DNA of 64,000 nt from Homarus americanus (GCF_018991925.1 NW_024732415.1:4167061-4231060), one strand, 5' to 3'. Positions 35,512 through 47,944 are shown, numbered from the stretch's first letter. Numbers and translations: made by a program. Notes: generated from the letters alone by a model not told the origin.

Positions 35512-35865
35512 CACACAAGTCTTTTCCTTGTGGTATAGGGTGGCTGGGCAGGTGCTCCTACCCAGATTCCACCCCCCGGCTAGTCCACCCAAATATTTGC
35601 TCCGCCATCTGCAAGCGCCTTCGACAATGTGCAGTACTCATTTCTCTGCTACGTGCACAAAGAGGTAACACAAGGCTTCTACTCCCAGAGGGAACTGAAG
35701 TCCTATTTTTACAGGTTAGCAAACTTCAACATGCTCGCCATCTGCAGCTCTGACAATGTCCAAACTATATTTCGTTTCACTCCTGACGGTGGCCAGCAAC
35801 TCTGGTGCCACAGTGGCGATTGTGTTCTTACTGGATCCTTGAGTTCAGCGATATTTGTCAGCTAG
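35512..35865 (+). other. Two overlapping open frames of unknown nature
   Basis: A long T run ending in CTAG (35497-35511) looks like a splice acceptor and is followed by mixed-composition sequence. One frame from about 35584 to 35865 reads DNVQYSFLCYVHKEVTQG and RFTPDGGQQLWCHSGD. No domain is recognised. It could be a retroelement fragment, an unrecognised exon or chance. Confidence 0.2.
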
Positions 35866-36435
35866 GATGAGTACACAACATTTATGATACAACTCCAAAT
35901 AAAAAAGATCCAGGAAGGTAATATCAGGTGACGGAGGGGGCTAAGGTAAGGTGCCATCTCTCCTAGTCCACCTACCTGGGACCCGGACGTCGAGTGTCCC
36001 AAACATCATCAGAACAATGTGGATATCTTCAACAGATTTGTTCTCCCATGTGCACTGTGCAGTGTTTCATGTTCTGTGTACAGTACAGCAGATGTTGAAA
36101 TTATTTTAAGTTTATAAAGTTATTATTCATCGTGGACTCTCTTCCGCTGTGTGTGTGTGTGTGTGTGTGTGAGCATACCAAGTAACCACAAACATCAACA
36201 CTATCAGCCATTTGTCAACCACTGGCAGCCCCAAATACTCTCTCCACAGCACGCACCCATACCACTACTAAAAAATGGAACGAACTTGATCTCAACCAAT
36301 CAAATTAGATATTACAAACTGGCCAATATCAATTCATCCAATCAGTAGCGAGATAAGATATAAATGCGTGAGTGTACGGGTCCCTTCCGCGCTTCACACA
36401 ACACCAGTTTGTCATGAGAAACAAACATATGGCGG
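35866..36435. other. Intron sequence, no gene seen
   Basis: A (GT)n run is at 36150-36171. GATAAGATATAAATGCGTG at about 36352-36370 looks like a TATA element but no transcript could be supported from it. Confidence 0.4.
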
Positions 36436-36445
36436 CTTAATAAAA

Positions 36446-36480
<35 letters not shown>

Positions 36481-36482
36481 AA
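36436..36482. repeat. (AAAT)n microsatellite
   Basis: About 11 AAAT units. Confidence 0.95.
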
Positions 36483-36649
36483 ATCAGCCCAAAATTCCAC
36501 CGACTAATGAGAGCCTTGAAACGACGACCTGACAGTGAGTGGAATTAACCCCAAGTTACAACACAGGTGACCATGACCTGACCTTCTACTAATAATAACG
36601 ACAGACGCGGCACCTCGACGGTGATATGGGTGGCAGTAGCACCTGTTGA

Positions 36650-36785
36650 CGAGCCTGGCACTTGGGTGGCGGGGTGGTGCGGGGTGAGGTGGGGTATTGG
36701 GGAAGGGCTGGGCGGGGTACAGGGGTGAGGTAGGGTGAGGTGAGCCGGACGGGGCGGGGCGGGGTGTAGAGACAGACCGCCCCGT
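36650..36785. repeat. G-rich GGGGTGAGGTGGGGTA tract with GC boxes
   Basis: Degenerate G-rich repeat including GACGGGGCGGGGCGGGGTG (Sp1/KLF-like). G-quadruplex potential is high. Confidence 0.6.
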
Positions 36786-37014
36786 CAGTAACAGCAGCAC
36801 CGCGACGCCTCATCTCATTCATCTTGTGGCCACGTCGTCAACTCCACACACCCACACCCTCCCCACCTCCACCTCCGCTATCTTTGTCACTCCACCCTAC
36901 CCTCCACTACCTTGTGTATCACTCCATTCCACCCTCCACAGGTACTCACTGGCACTCCACGCCACTCCTTCCACAGACTGCTCAACTGGACCTGTTAGGT
37001 GTGATGAAGTGAGT

Positions 37015-37299
37015 AGGGGAAAGGGGAGTGACAAAGTAAAGGGGAGGAGAGAGTGAGGGAGAAAGTGGAGGGTAGAGTGATAGTGAAAAGGATAGGGGAA
37101 GTAGAGAAAGCTAGGGAAAGGAGAGAAGGGTTGAAAGAGAAGTAAAGGAGAGGAAAGAAATGGAAGAGGAGGGAAGTGTGGCAGGGAGAGAAGGATGAGA
37201 TAAGCAAGAGAAAGAGGGATAGAGAGTGGCAGGGAGAAAAGGGAAAGGAGAGCAAGAGAGAAAGAGGGAGAGGTGAAGAGGAGAACGCTACGTTGCACG

Positions 37300-37330
<31 letters not shown>

Positions 37331-37340
37331 TGTGTGTGTG
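37015..37340. repeat. Purine-rich low-complexity tract ending in (GT)n
   Basis: AAGGGGAGGAGAGAG-type sequence to about 37275, then GT/GA runs at 37300-37338. Confidence 0.8.
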
Positions 37341-38384
37341 GTCTTTGTCATGTTTTTGCGTGAAGGTGGTGGTGGTGGTCGCTCGTGTCTGTGACGTGGA
37401 GTTGTCTCTTGCTCTGGGGTCGTGTATCTTGTGTTCCTCTCCCAGGTGGTGGTGGCGGTGACAGTGCAAGGTAAACACTTTATAATATTATTTCCTTCCA
37501 TTAATTCTCAGGCAATTCAATGTACAGTTACATCTAAAGCCACTGAGACGAGCACTGTGTTGTTTGATATTTAATTCATAGTGTCAGAATCACAAGGTTT
37601 ACGCGTAAACATTCATGTAAATACAGACTTTGGCATAAAATACAGGTACGGTAATATCCCAAGTGGTGGCAATATCATAAAGGTGGTGTCTTGATCTACA
37701 CATTAAGGAACATCAATACAAATACAGTACAGAAGAATATTTTGTTTTAAAGTGACTGTGATATTTCCCATCGTTGTATTCACTAAAGAAACTCATTCTG
37801 AACCCGAGGACTAACGGCGTCTTGTCACAATCCAAGCGTTTCACATCGAGACAAATAAAGGAGTTTTTTACCCAGACATGAAGAGAGATGTAGTCATAAA
37901 CTACTACACCTAGTCGAGTACTCTTGTTAATGGCATCAGTTGCTTCATAACCAGTTGGAACACACAAACAAAACTAAATGTTAAAGAGTTAATAGTGGTA
38001 GAATTAGCTGTTTCATAACCACTTAGAGCACACAAAGGTATCTCTAGGTGCTCAGAGTAACATTACTATAGAATCCCTCTCTTCATAATCACCTGGATCA
38101 CATACTGTATTATAACAAGCCAAGTTAATCTTTCCAAAGGCCTCATTACTAAGCGACAGATCACCTCTCCTTGACATTAATGTTTATGGTGTTAAATCAC
38201 TTCACTTTTATTCGTTTATTTAGAAGAATCAGCAGAGGTACAGGTGTTGGTAGAGACACAAGTACAGGCACAGATATTTCAAAATAATACAGTACCTGTA
38301 GCTTTGAGTACATTAAGTAAAGAAGCATTATTATGCGTAACCCATTCGCTGAAGCATTTATCCGATAATAACAAACATGGCCAT
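37341..38384. other. Intron sequence, AT-rich, no gene seen
   Basis: Weakly repeated GTTGCTTCATAACCAGTTGG / GCTGTTTCATAACCACTTAG words near 37937 and 38007 suggest an old tandem repeat. Confidence 0.4.
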
Positions 38385-38503
38385 ACAGTTGCACACTTGG
38401 CCCAATAGCTTCACACATGGCTCAATGGCTTTACACATAGCCCAATAATTTCATACATGGCCCAACAGCTTAACACATGGCCCAACAGCTTTACACATGG
38501 GTG
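38385..38503. repeat. Minisatellite of about 23 bp (CACATGGCCCAACAGCTTTA)
   Basis: Five to six imperfect copies such as CACACTTGGCCCAATAGCTT and CACATGGCCCAACAGCTTAA. Confidence 0.85.
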
Positions 38504-38677
38504 GGAAGTCAGCGAAGACGGCCGTCAAGACATACAGCCTCACATCTCTCGGGGTTTATAAAATAGCCGAGGCAGCGTGATGGATGGGTTCCTCGTGTCC
38601 ACAGTCGCGCCAGACCACCTGGCTACCTGTACACACACACACTTGATATACGGGAAAAATGATTGAACTCCATTTGA

Positions 38678-38680
<3 letters not shown>

Positions 38681-38724
<44 letters not shown>
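38681..38724. repeat. (CT)n microsatellite
   Basis: About 22 units. TTTATAAAATAGCCGAGG lies 125 bases upstream and looks like a TATA box. Confidence 0.95.
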
Positions 38725-38727
<3 letters not shown>

Positions 38728-39501
38728 CACCGGTATAGTGAGAATAGCTATGATAGTGTACAGACGTCTGCTTGTTTGTCTGTAGAGTTTATCATGTTGT
38801 TCTACGTTAAGTTATCTCTCCTATTATCAAAAGCGACGATGTTTTGGGTAAGAATGTTGAGTAAATAAAGTATAGAATGGGGGTTGTGTTTGAGCTGTCG
38901 GGGACTGTATGACCCTCTGCTGTGTACAGTACAAGGTCACGGTGACATATAATCTACTTCTAGTACAGTATTTATCTACGAAATTTATAGTACTATTACT
39001 GCTACAACTGCTACTTATGCTCCTACTACCAGCACTAATAGTACTACTGCTATTATCACTACTACTATATGTTTCTTAAGTCACGCACCCCAATGTATAT
39101 AACGTTTTTTCTTTAGTATTTAAATGTTGTCTGGGACTTTCACATCACCCAAATTTATGCTGAGACTCCATTTGGCACAGCTTGAAAGATCTTAAGGCAG
39201 AATATTCTACCACAATGAACACACGCTGCTGCTGCCTCGTGCACGACAAGTTAAAAAACAACAACTGAAGAGCGGGTCGTTCCCCACAAACTTCTTCAAA
39301 CGTGTCACAACCTGTCAGAACCCAGACCAGGCATACTGCTTCCCTTCCTACACGATTTCAATTCCAACACAGTTTCTACCGTCTATTAACACAGTCTTAA
39401 TTAAAACTCATTTTCACTTATTCAAAATTATGTTTGATAGGGTTGAGTGAGTTCAGAAACACCCTGTTGCTTTTTAATTTTTTTTTGCGAATATGTACAG
39501 T

Positions 39502-39504
<3 letters not shown>
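38725..39504. other. Intron sequence, no gene seen
   Basis: A CTACTACTATTAC-type trinucleotide patch lies at about 38990-39070. No coding pattern. Confidence 0.4.
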
Positions 39505-39537
<33 letters not shown>

Positions 39538-39551
39538 TGTGTGTGTGTGTG
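39505..39551. repeat. (GA)n(GT)n compound microsatellite
   Basis: GA run to about 39533, then GT run. Confidence 0.95.
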
Positions 39552-39839
39552 TTGGGGGGTGACCTTACTTCTCCCTGATGGTAAACAACAACAACGAAAA
39601 TAAATGAAAAGTTTCGTCATCACAGTTGTCTTAAAATCAAATAATATGGAGACAAAAATTATTGAATGTGTCAGTAAAACTATCTGGTGTAGCGGCGAAA
39701 AGTTGTTGACAGTTTATATACAGGTGCGTTTTATTGTTTGATGGGCAGTGTGGCAGCCATCATGTAACTCTGGCACCACTCCACACAACAACACCCACTA
39801 ACTACTCAATTAAACGTTTCTCTTACAATCTAACCATTT

Positions 39840-40080
39840 TATTTTGCGCTGGGTGAAGAGTGCCACCTGAGGGTAAAATATCAACAGGGAGAAAATTACC
39901 ACCAAGCAGGTGCCATGGGACGGAGAGTGCCACAGAGGGCCATCTGAGAGAACAGTACCACTGGGCATGAGAGAAGCCGTGTGGTAATGTCAGAACAGTG
40001 TCAATGTGCAGGGGACAGCCACTACACAGGAAAGTACAAATGCCACCTAGCAAGGCACTGTGACACGCGGCCTCCTGGTG
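39840..40080. repeat. Degenerate AGTGCCACCTGAGGG-type repeat
   Basis: GAGTGCCACCTGAGGG, CAGGTGCCATGGGACG, GAGTGCCACAGAGGG and AAATGCCACCTAGC occur at about 30-60-base spacing. Confidence 0.5.
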
Positions 40081-40359
40081 CTTTAATAAAAAAATCTTGT
40101 TCCGCATATATACACGTGCGATGTATACTGTATGTATATACTATATATTATACATGCATGTCCTGTACGATGTATATTTAAATTTATGGATGTATATGGG
40201 AGAAGAATGAGAAGGTGGATGGAAAGGAAGTGAAGGAGGAAGAAGTAAACAGGACGAAGAAAAGGAAAAAGTAAAATGCAAAAGAGAAAGGGGGAGAAGG
40301 AAGGAGGGAGGGAGGGGGAGAGAGGGAGAGTGGAGTTGGAGGGGCAGGCAGGGAGTGTG

Positions 40360-40565
40360 GTAGCCGGGGCCAACACCCGTGTAATGTACGAGCTGTTAAT
40401 GGCACCAAACACTCGGCTCGCGGCCCTTTACAATTAGCTCTCATTTTCGCCCCATTTTGCGCGTGTCTGGTGAACAAGGCGGGGCGAATTTATAATGCCC
40501 CGCGACCCGTCAGCTGCTGCTCCCTCATCTCCCTGCCCAGGTGCCCCCTAATGACACGGATGCTG
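40360..40565. promoter_or_regulatory. Candidate intronic enhancer with clustered homeodomain-type sites
   Basis: A non-repetitive, GC-balanced block between two low-complexity tracts. It carries GCTGTTAATGGC, TTTACAATTAGCTC, GAATTTATAATGCC and CCCCTAATGACACG (TAAT cores) with CAGCTGCTGC and CCAGGTGCC (E-box-like). Density and variety of sites contrast strongly with the flanks. Enhancer function is inferred, not shown. Confidence 0.35.
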
Positions 40566-40900
40566 AGGGGCGATAATGAGGATGTTGGGATGCTGTGAGG
40601 GGAGAGAATGAGGATGTTGGGATGCTGTGAGGGGAGATAATGAGGATGTTGGGATGCTGTGAGGGGAGATAATGAGGATGTTGGGATGCTGTGAGGGAAG
40701 ATAATGGGGGTGTTGGGATGCAATGAGGGGAGAGAAAGGGGATGTTGGGATGCAATGAGGGGAGAGAAAGGGGATGTTGGGATGCAATGAGGGGAGAGAA
40801 AGGGGATGTTGGGATGTTGTGAGGGGAGAGAAAGGGGATGTTGGGATGTTGTGAGGGGAGAAAAAGGGGATGAAGGAATGCTGTGAGGGGAAAAGATGAA
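40560..40900. repeat. 32-bp minisatellite (GATGTTGGGATGCTGTGAGG)
   Basis: About ten units with GGGAGATAATGAG or GGGAGAGAAAGGG endings. Period 32 between 40581 and 40613. Confidence 0.95.
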
Positions 40901-40967
40901 GATGCTAGGGTGTCTCGTTGTAAGTGTAGCAAACAATTTTCCTTTGAAGTAACCTCCAACAAAATTC

Positions 40968-41180
40968 CTACATCCGGCTAACTCATTCATACAAAAATTT
41001 CCTATCCGGCTCATCCACACTAAAACTTCCATATCCGGCTAACTAATCCATACAAAAACTCCATATCCGCCTCATCCACATCAAAATAATACTTCCGGCT
41101 AACTCATCCACACATAAACCCCATAGTATCAGGTTCATCCACACCAAAATTCCATATCCGACTTAAGTCATCCACAAGAG
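40968..41180. repeat. Degenerate minisatellite (ATCCGGCTAACTCATCCACA)
   Basis: ATCCGGCTAACT and ATCCGGCTCATCC recur with AAAACTTCCAT-type spacers, about 30-60 bases apart. Confidence 0.8.
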
Positions 41181-42449
41181 GCGCCACCTTCCTCCCTCAA
41201 CTTGTCAACTATGAACCGCCGCTATCAATACATGAGACTCCAGCCACGCCAGGAATGTCTCCACCAGGGGCTGAGTTCACAAAGGTTCGTAGGTCATTTT
41301 TCCCCTTCGTAACTGGCGACGAGAGAACGTATCTTGCCTGGGTATAGTCTCAGATGTATTTTGACGATATTTTGACTGCCATCTTTATACGGATGTTAAA
41401 ATAGGTTAAATACAGTCTTATATCTCCATCTAGGGTGAAAATTTAATATCAGAATCTTTGAGGTTATTAATGTGTTGAGTTTTAAGAGAGCCGGTGAGAT
41501 ACGATTTCACATCTCCTGTTGAGAGAAAAATTTAGCGTATGAACGTCTAGGAATCCATTTTTGTGCCAAGTCTTAAGTGAGCCAATTAAGATACGTTCTC
41601 ACACTTCCAGCTTAGAGGAAAATTAACGCACAAATGACTGAGAATTTGTACTGAGGAGTGTGTGTAATGTGTGGCCGTTATGTCCTTCTTCCTCTTATAC
41701 CTCCCCTTTGTGTTGACATAGTTATTATCGCTACTGATGGTCGGGGGTCCAGAGGCCGCCCCTACCTGCCTCACTACACACAGCACAAACACTCTGACGA
41801 GGATTCCTAAAGATTTTTATGCTGATTTTCTTCCGTCATTGGAGCGTAAAAGAACGCGTCTAGTTACGGTAGAGGCGCAGTACAGCTTCGATACTGTTTA
41901 GGCCACCAACTTAGTGCCGAAGCTCAATCACACTAATTAAATCAGTTTACAGATCACAACTTAAAAGCGAGAATTTAAAACAAGAACCTTTAATAATAGG
42001 GCTGGAAATTTTCGATGGTTGGTACAATATGTTTTCCTTTAACTATATACAAGAAAACGTATCGCCATTGTAGTAGACCTTTAATAATATTTCGACTCCC
42101 ATTTTCCTGCTTAATTGAGTCAGACACGTTCCTCCAGCCCCTGATAGAGCAATGTTACGTTCCTATTCGAGTACAAAACTCGAATTACGGTTCTGAAGCC
42201 TAAATATTAGTAGTGACCTTGACCTTTAACCCAGTGCTCCCGGAACTGATAGTGCCAGAGGATCATGGTGCAGTACCTGGTGTAGAATAATGCTCATTAT
42301 TGTTACGGTTTGGAAATCAATCTTTTAGCTGACAGACAAAACAAACAAAAGAACAGTGACAGATTGAGACAAAGGAATGACACAGACAGACAAACAAACT
42401 AACATTAAACGCTCCCCGTTCAATGAGGGGGAACGTCATACTTAATAAA
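41181..42449. other. Intron sequence with weak internal repeats, no gene seen
   Basis: GAGCCGGTGAGATACGATTT (41489-) and GAGCCAATTAAGATACGTTC (41579-) mark two related segments of about 90 bases. Otherwise unique. Confidence 0.4.
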
Positions 42450-42545
42450 AATACCTGGTCAACCAGGCTGAAGGACTATGGTGGGCTACGGGTGTAAGTC
42501 GGAACAGCCTGGCTGATGAGCGTCACCAGGGCAACTGAGTCACTC
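42450..42545. repeat. Possible ancient repeat fragment
   Basis: CCTGGTCAACCAGGCTGAAG and CAGCCTGGCTGATGAGCGTC, CACCAGGG form imperfect inverted CCTGG/CCAGG motifs. They look like a degraded dispersed repeat. The family is not identified. Confidence 0.25.
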
Positions 42546-43040
42546 TCAGGTGTAGTTTGGACAGTGACTGGAGAGTCTGATTCACTCATGGTGGGTGACG
42601 GTGCGACTGATGGACATGTGTGTGTCAGACGGCAGGGAGTGTTGGTGTTACTAATATCTCGGCAGTTACATGATTTGTGAGTGTCATGTGGATGTCATAT
42701 GGGCCGGGCGGGTGGGTGTGTGTGTGTGTGTGTGTCAGTGCCGAGGGTAAGAAGAAAGGACATTAGTCCGTCTCACCACTCCGCGGCGGATCGTTTCAGT
42801 GACGCTTGGTGGTGCGAGGGCGACAGTTCCCAGCTGCTCAACACGCGCCCGGGTGAACTGAGTGTAAACCGCGTGTTCCTTCCCTGTGATGGGTCACACC
42901 GCTGGTCAACAAGGTAGAGGAAACTGTGTGTACCCATTCACTCGTCTTTTCTATTTTCCTCCAAGTTTATCTCCTCACCCCACACACCTGCTATACCTCC
43001 ATCAACATCCAGTTTGTCATCAGTTCTGACAAGTGACAGG

Positions 43041-43274
43041 TCAACCGGGCCCAAGTCTTAACAAGTCTCGCCCTTTACCAACTGAATCTTAACAAAATAG
43101 ATATGGGGCCCAGTATTAACCTAACACAACCCAGCCCAACCAAACCTCACCTCACCAATCCCAACCTAATTTAATCAAACTTAATCCAACCATCGGACTG
43201 GAATCCCAATCCCAACAGTTAACCCATGCTAGGGGAGGGGTAGGGGGGTCTATTAGGCTGAGACCCATTTGACC
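43041..43274. mobile_element. Foldback (MITE-like) family B, copy 2
   Basis: Left: CAACCGGGCCCAAGTCTTAA. Right, inverted: GGGGGGTCTATTAGGCTGAG, ACCCATTTG. The interior is CAACCTAA/ACCTAAC-rich as in copy 1. It is more diverged. Confidence 0.45.
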
Positions 43275-44739
43275 AAACGGCGGTGAGTCAAAGTAACCCC
43301 GATGTCGCCATAGCTCAGGTGGGAGGCAGTTGCGGGAGGGAGGGAGGGAGGGAAGAGATCAGTGAAGCCATCTACCCCAACACACTCTTGTTTTAACCCT
43401 ATACTTTTTACCTCTCTCACACACGCACACACATATACACACACATACACACACACTTTTTGCCCCCCCCCCTCTCCAACACACACACACTTTTTGCCTG
43501 TCACTCACACAGAGGACTCAAGGGAGAACGAGAGTAGAAAAAAACACAGATAAAGTAAAGACGAGGAAGAGAGAAGAGAAGAAATATTGAGACGTGTTTT
43601 CAAGTGTGTTGTGCAAAGAGGCGTAGACGAGGGAGAGAACAGAGAGCTTGTTTACGGAACAGTAATTACACACTTAAAGGATTAGGTAAATGAAGAAAAA
43701 AAAAGACGCATAAAGGGAAAACAGAAGGAATGTTTACACGAGAGTAATTATATTATTTAAATGATTTGGCAATTGAAGATAAAGAAGAAAGAAACAGAAG
43801 AGAATAAGAAAAGGTTTGTTTACGTAAATGTAATTAAATAAAGATAAGACAAATGAAGAAAGAGGCATAAAAGAGAAATAAAGAATTTGTTTAAGTAATG
43901 AGAAAAACAGGATTAAATAAGTGTTGAGAAATTAAAGCAGAAATATACTAAAAAAAAAAGGCGATGTTTGGAAGTGTCTAAAGAGGCATAGAAGGGGAGA
44001 GGAGAGGGAAGAGGAGAGCTTTTGTTTACAGAAGAATAATTAGATAAAAGGGGCGAGACATGGTAAGAGAAAGGGGGGAACAGTATTTATAAAGAGGCGC
44101 GACGCTTGTGGGTGTGTTTAGTAACGAGGTGAAGTGAGAGACTGGAAAAATAAAGCACTGGGCCATGTTTTACAGAATGACTCGTCCAGGGCAAAACTAA
44201 CGTGATAGAGAAAAAATAATTATTAACACAAGTACAGGAAAATATAAAACGGGTGGAAGTTCAGGTACCAATAAATGTTTGTAAGTGTCCTGTGTAAAGT
44301 AACGCATAAGAATGAAACAGGTACTTAAAAGGGGCACTTGTATTTACACTTAAAAGACAAATAAGTTAATTACAGTAAATTACCAGAGGGAGTAAACTTG
44401 TGAATATATCTATACAGGTTAACTAGTGACATCTACAATAGAAGCGTCAATTGGGGGAAATAAAGGATTAGGTCTTGTTTAACAAATGTTACCATTCAGG
44501 GAACTACTTCATGTTAAGAAAAATATCAACACCTTGAGACAGTCGTGAGGAATACGTAGCAACTGTAAACATCAACAGACGCTCACAAGTGCTTAAAAGA
44601 CTCGTGGGAGAGTGAAATGATGGGTCATGTTTTAAAAATATGGGACACACTTCATATAACAGTGCAGTTGTGTTGGGTGAGTGAGGGAGTTAGAGTGACG
44701 GGAGTGGCGGTGAGGTGTGTCAGTAATGTTGACATGCAC
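43275..44739. other. A/G-rich intron sequence with decayed repeats, no gene seen
   Basis: Contains GAGGGAGGGAGGGAG at 43336-43351, CA runs at 43420-43457, and repeated words GTTTACGGAACAGTAATTA / GTTTACACGAGAGTAATTA / GTTTACAGAAGAATAATTA between 43640 and 44045, an old repeat of about 100 bases. Confidence 0.5.
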
Positions 44740-44840
44740 TGTTTAGACCTTGTGGCTGTGTGAGTGATACAATATGTTAGACCTTGTGGCTGTGTGGGTG
44801 ATACAATATGTTAGACCTTGTGGCTATGTGGGTGATACAG
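44740..44840. repeat. Minisatellite of about 34 bp, three copies (GACCTTGTGGCTGTGTGRGT)
   Basis: GTTAGACCTTGTGGCTGTG, GTGATACAATAT is repeated, with one substitution in the last copy. Confidence 0.9.
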
Positions 44841-45499
44841 GAGTAATATAAGGTTAGAAATGATAAATACGTTCGCCTTTCAAAACAAGTTGTTACTGTG
44901 TACTAATTCGTCTCGTTGTATCGGTCAGGTCATGATTGTAAACTGATGTTGCAAATTGCTATAAAAAAAACCCTTATGCTGATCTGAGTTTAAGATTTTA
45001 TACACGATAATATTTACGTTTAAGAACTGAATTATAATGAACTATATGAACCTAAGTAACAAGACAGTTGCACATAATGACATCAGCCATTAATGTTTCA
45101 AGTAAGATAGTCCAGTGGAGTGACAAACTGTACTACAAACAGCAACACAAGGACTATATGGCCAAGAAGTATGAATAAATGCCACAAAAAGTAATTCAGA
45201 AAAACTCAGTATAAATTTCAACACAAGACTAGAACTAAACAATGGTAAGAAAATGTTCCGAAAACAGTATTCCATATTTACCCTTGTCCCAAAAATGCAT
45301 AAATAAATGGCCAGTTATATTACAAGTGTGTAGTAAAAAAAAGTAAATAATAATAATAATAATAGCAGGGAACACCTTACCGACCCGCCCCAACGCTAAC
45401 TGACACACAAAAAAGCATGTAGATCACAAACCCCGACATAAAAATTCTAAAAATGTGAATGTGTCCCAAGATTTAGTTGTTGGGGCGATAGTCTGGGTG

Positions 45500-46245
45500 G
45501 CGGAGGGGAGGAGGAGGGGTGGGAGAGGACAAAAAATGACCAGGTGTCACCGTGGCACACATCAAGTGGCGGGGAGGGGCGGGAGGGGGTGTTGGGGGTA
45601 GGTGAAGTGGTGCCAGGGAAGTGATGTAGGGGGTAGGTGGTGGTATGGACAGGGAGGGATGTGGAGGGTAGGTGGTGGTAGAGTCTGGAAGGGATGTGGC
45701 GGTAGTGCTGTGGAAGAGTGTGGAGGGTGAAGGGTAGATGGCGGTAAGGTCAGGGAGAGGTGTTGGGGTAGGTGGTAGTTGGATCAGGGAAAGGTGTAAG
45801 GGGTAAGTGGTGGTTGGGTCAGGGAGTGATGTAGGAGGTAAGTGGTGGGTGGGTGGATCAGGAAGAGATGTGGGGTAGGTGGTGGTGGGGTCAGGGAGGG
45901 GTGTGGAGGGTAGGTGGTGGTGGGGTCAGGGAGGGGTGTGGAGGGTAGGTGGGGACGGACTAGAAAATGAGACAGGTTGGGACGGGGCACAGCAAGGACG
46001 AGACGGTACGGAACGAGGCCAGACAAGAGGGATAGGAGCGGAACGGGGTAGACAGGGCGAAACGGAGTAGGGTCAAGAAAGAGACGGGGACGGGGGAACG
46101 GGGCAGGACAAGGTGAGTAGCGTAACGGAATGGAACAAAACACAACAGGGGGGAACAGGGAAGGAACGAGACATAACAGGGTGGAGTAGAGAAGAAATGA
46201 GACAAAATAGGGAGGATGGAGGATGGGAAGGGGAGGGGACGGAAG
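45500..46245. repeat. G-rich tract: unit of about 36 bp (GGAGGGTAGGTGGTGGTGGG), then GGAACGGGG-type words
   Basis: The cleanest units are at 45840-45950 (GTGTGGAGGGTAGGTGGTGG, TGGGGTCAGGGAGG). 45960-46245 is a degenerate ACGGGRC/GAACGGGG decamer-like field. Confidence 0.8.
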
Positions 46246-47459
46246 AGGGCGGCCTCCTCACTACGCCGAAGAAAAAAAAGATCTTAAGAGCAGAAATCTG
46301 CCCCCAGACACTAGGGATATCACACCTGGCATAAAGAAATTTAATAAAAACTTACTTTAAGTTATATTTAAAAATTCTCGAGGAAGTTTCTTACGTTACT
46401 GTTAGTGTCACTGTGTATAATGTTTCGTGTTTTTCCATGATCATGAAATTAATGTAAATATGTTGTCTCTTAAAAATATAACAAAAACATTAAGCTTACA
46501 ATTTCGGAATAAAAGGAAGATGTCTTTGGTTTTTTCAGAACTTAATAACATAGAAAATATTCTTTTCAAAATAAGAAAATGACAAATTTACATATCGCAA
46601 AGAACAAAAAAGAGTCAGAACTTTCTGAAGAACATAAGATAAATCTTAATTGTCCTGATGAACATTATATATCGACTGTCGTTACGGAACTATACTGCAC
46701 TAACAAAAATCATCCTTCAATAATTAATCAATCATCATACAGCAACATCCAGGAATCAACTGTATGTATGAACACGAGCGAGCATTGCAGCCAGTGATTT
46801 ATGGGGATATTGCAGCACTGTGAATGAACAGATTATGAAGAAAGTCTGCGTTTGTTCTTGGTGTCTGCCGCCTAACATTACAGACTAGTGCTGTTAATGT
46901 GTGACGTTGGGTTGTAGAAAAACGTCCCAACTAACACTGACAATTATTTGTTTTGATTTGTAAGATTCTCGTAAAAACAAAGGTTTGAGGAACTTCACCA
47001 GGACTTAATATATGTGAAGCAAATCATTAAACATAGAAGACAAAAACTGTAGTTAACGACAGAAATGCAGTAACATGTAATGAATAGTAAAACCCATATA
47101 ACTGATAAAGCGAGAGATGATAAACTTGGTGAATGATGCTTAACAACCCTGACAGCTCCAGCATCTTACTGGAAATACTCAACTAAAAACAAAAGCACAT
47201 CATGAAGAGAAACACTTTCTTGATATCATTACTACAAAATTGTGAAGATAAAATTGCTTATTCTACTTTATTTTTCATTTTTTTCGTGTATTTCGGTGAT
47301 GGGTAGAGGGAGATAATGAACAATGGGGGAAAACAGGGGAGTATAGATAAGAGGTTAAGAGAGAGAATGGGGGATACTGTATAGTGATAAGACGGACTGG
47401 TGATGACTGTCGTGGTCACCCCTAGAATTCTGGTGAAGTGATCCTCGCAAATAACATAA
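46246..47459. other. AT-rich intron sequence, no gene seen
   Basis: No repeat or coding signature beyond chance short frames. Confidence 0.4.
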
Positions 47460-47489
47460 GACATAGACTACTGCAACAAGACATCCCCC

Positions 47490-47690
47490 CCCGGTACACA
47501 ATACACTAGACTGTAGTGGCCCCTTCATTATAGTTACTACCTGACTATAGTGGTCATCTCATTAAGGCGGTCAATTGACTATGTGGCCAACCATCTGATT
47601 AGTGGCCTCTGCATTATGGTCGTCACTTGACTATAGTGACCATCTCATTATGGTGACCAGTTCATTATAGTGAACTCCTGACTACAACAA
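47490..47690. repeat. Degenerate GACTATAGTGGTCATCTCATTA repeat
   Basis: ACTATAGTGGTCATCTCATT, ACTATAGTGACCATCTCATT and CATTATAGTGAACTC recur every 25-35 bases. Confidence 0.75.
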
Positions 47691-47749
47691 CAGTGTGTGT
47701 AAAGCTCCTCTTACGACACCTCTCTCTCTTTCAGCGTTCCACCGTTTTC

Positions 47750-47944
47750 TTTCGTTCTTTCTATCTCTCTCTCTCTCTCCCTCTTTCTAATTCCCCTCTC
47801 TTACTCCTCTTCCTCTGTCTTTCTCTCTTCTTCCTTCCCTTCCATCTCTCCAACTCTCTCTCTCTCTGTTCCTTCCCCCACTCACTCTCACAACGACGGC
47901 GCCTGTTTCCACTTTCTTCACTACCAGTTTTTGCTTTGTTTTTA

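Noticed and set aside
40490..41032. Minus-strand frame of 180 codons (SQHPN-LSPH repeats)
   Set aside because: Translation of the 32-bp minisatellite. The flanks show no coding structure.
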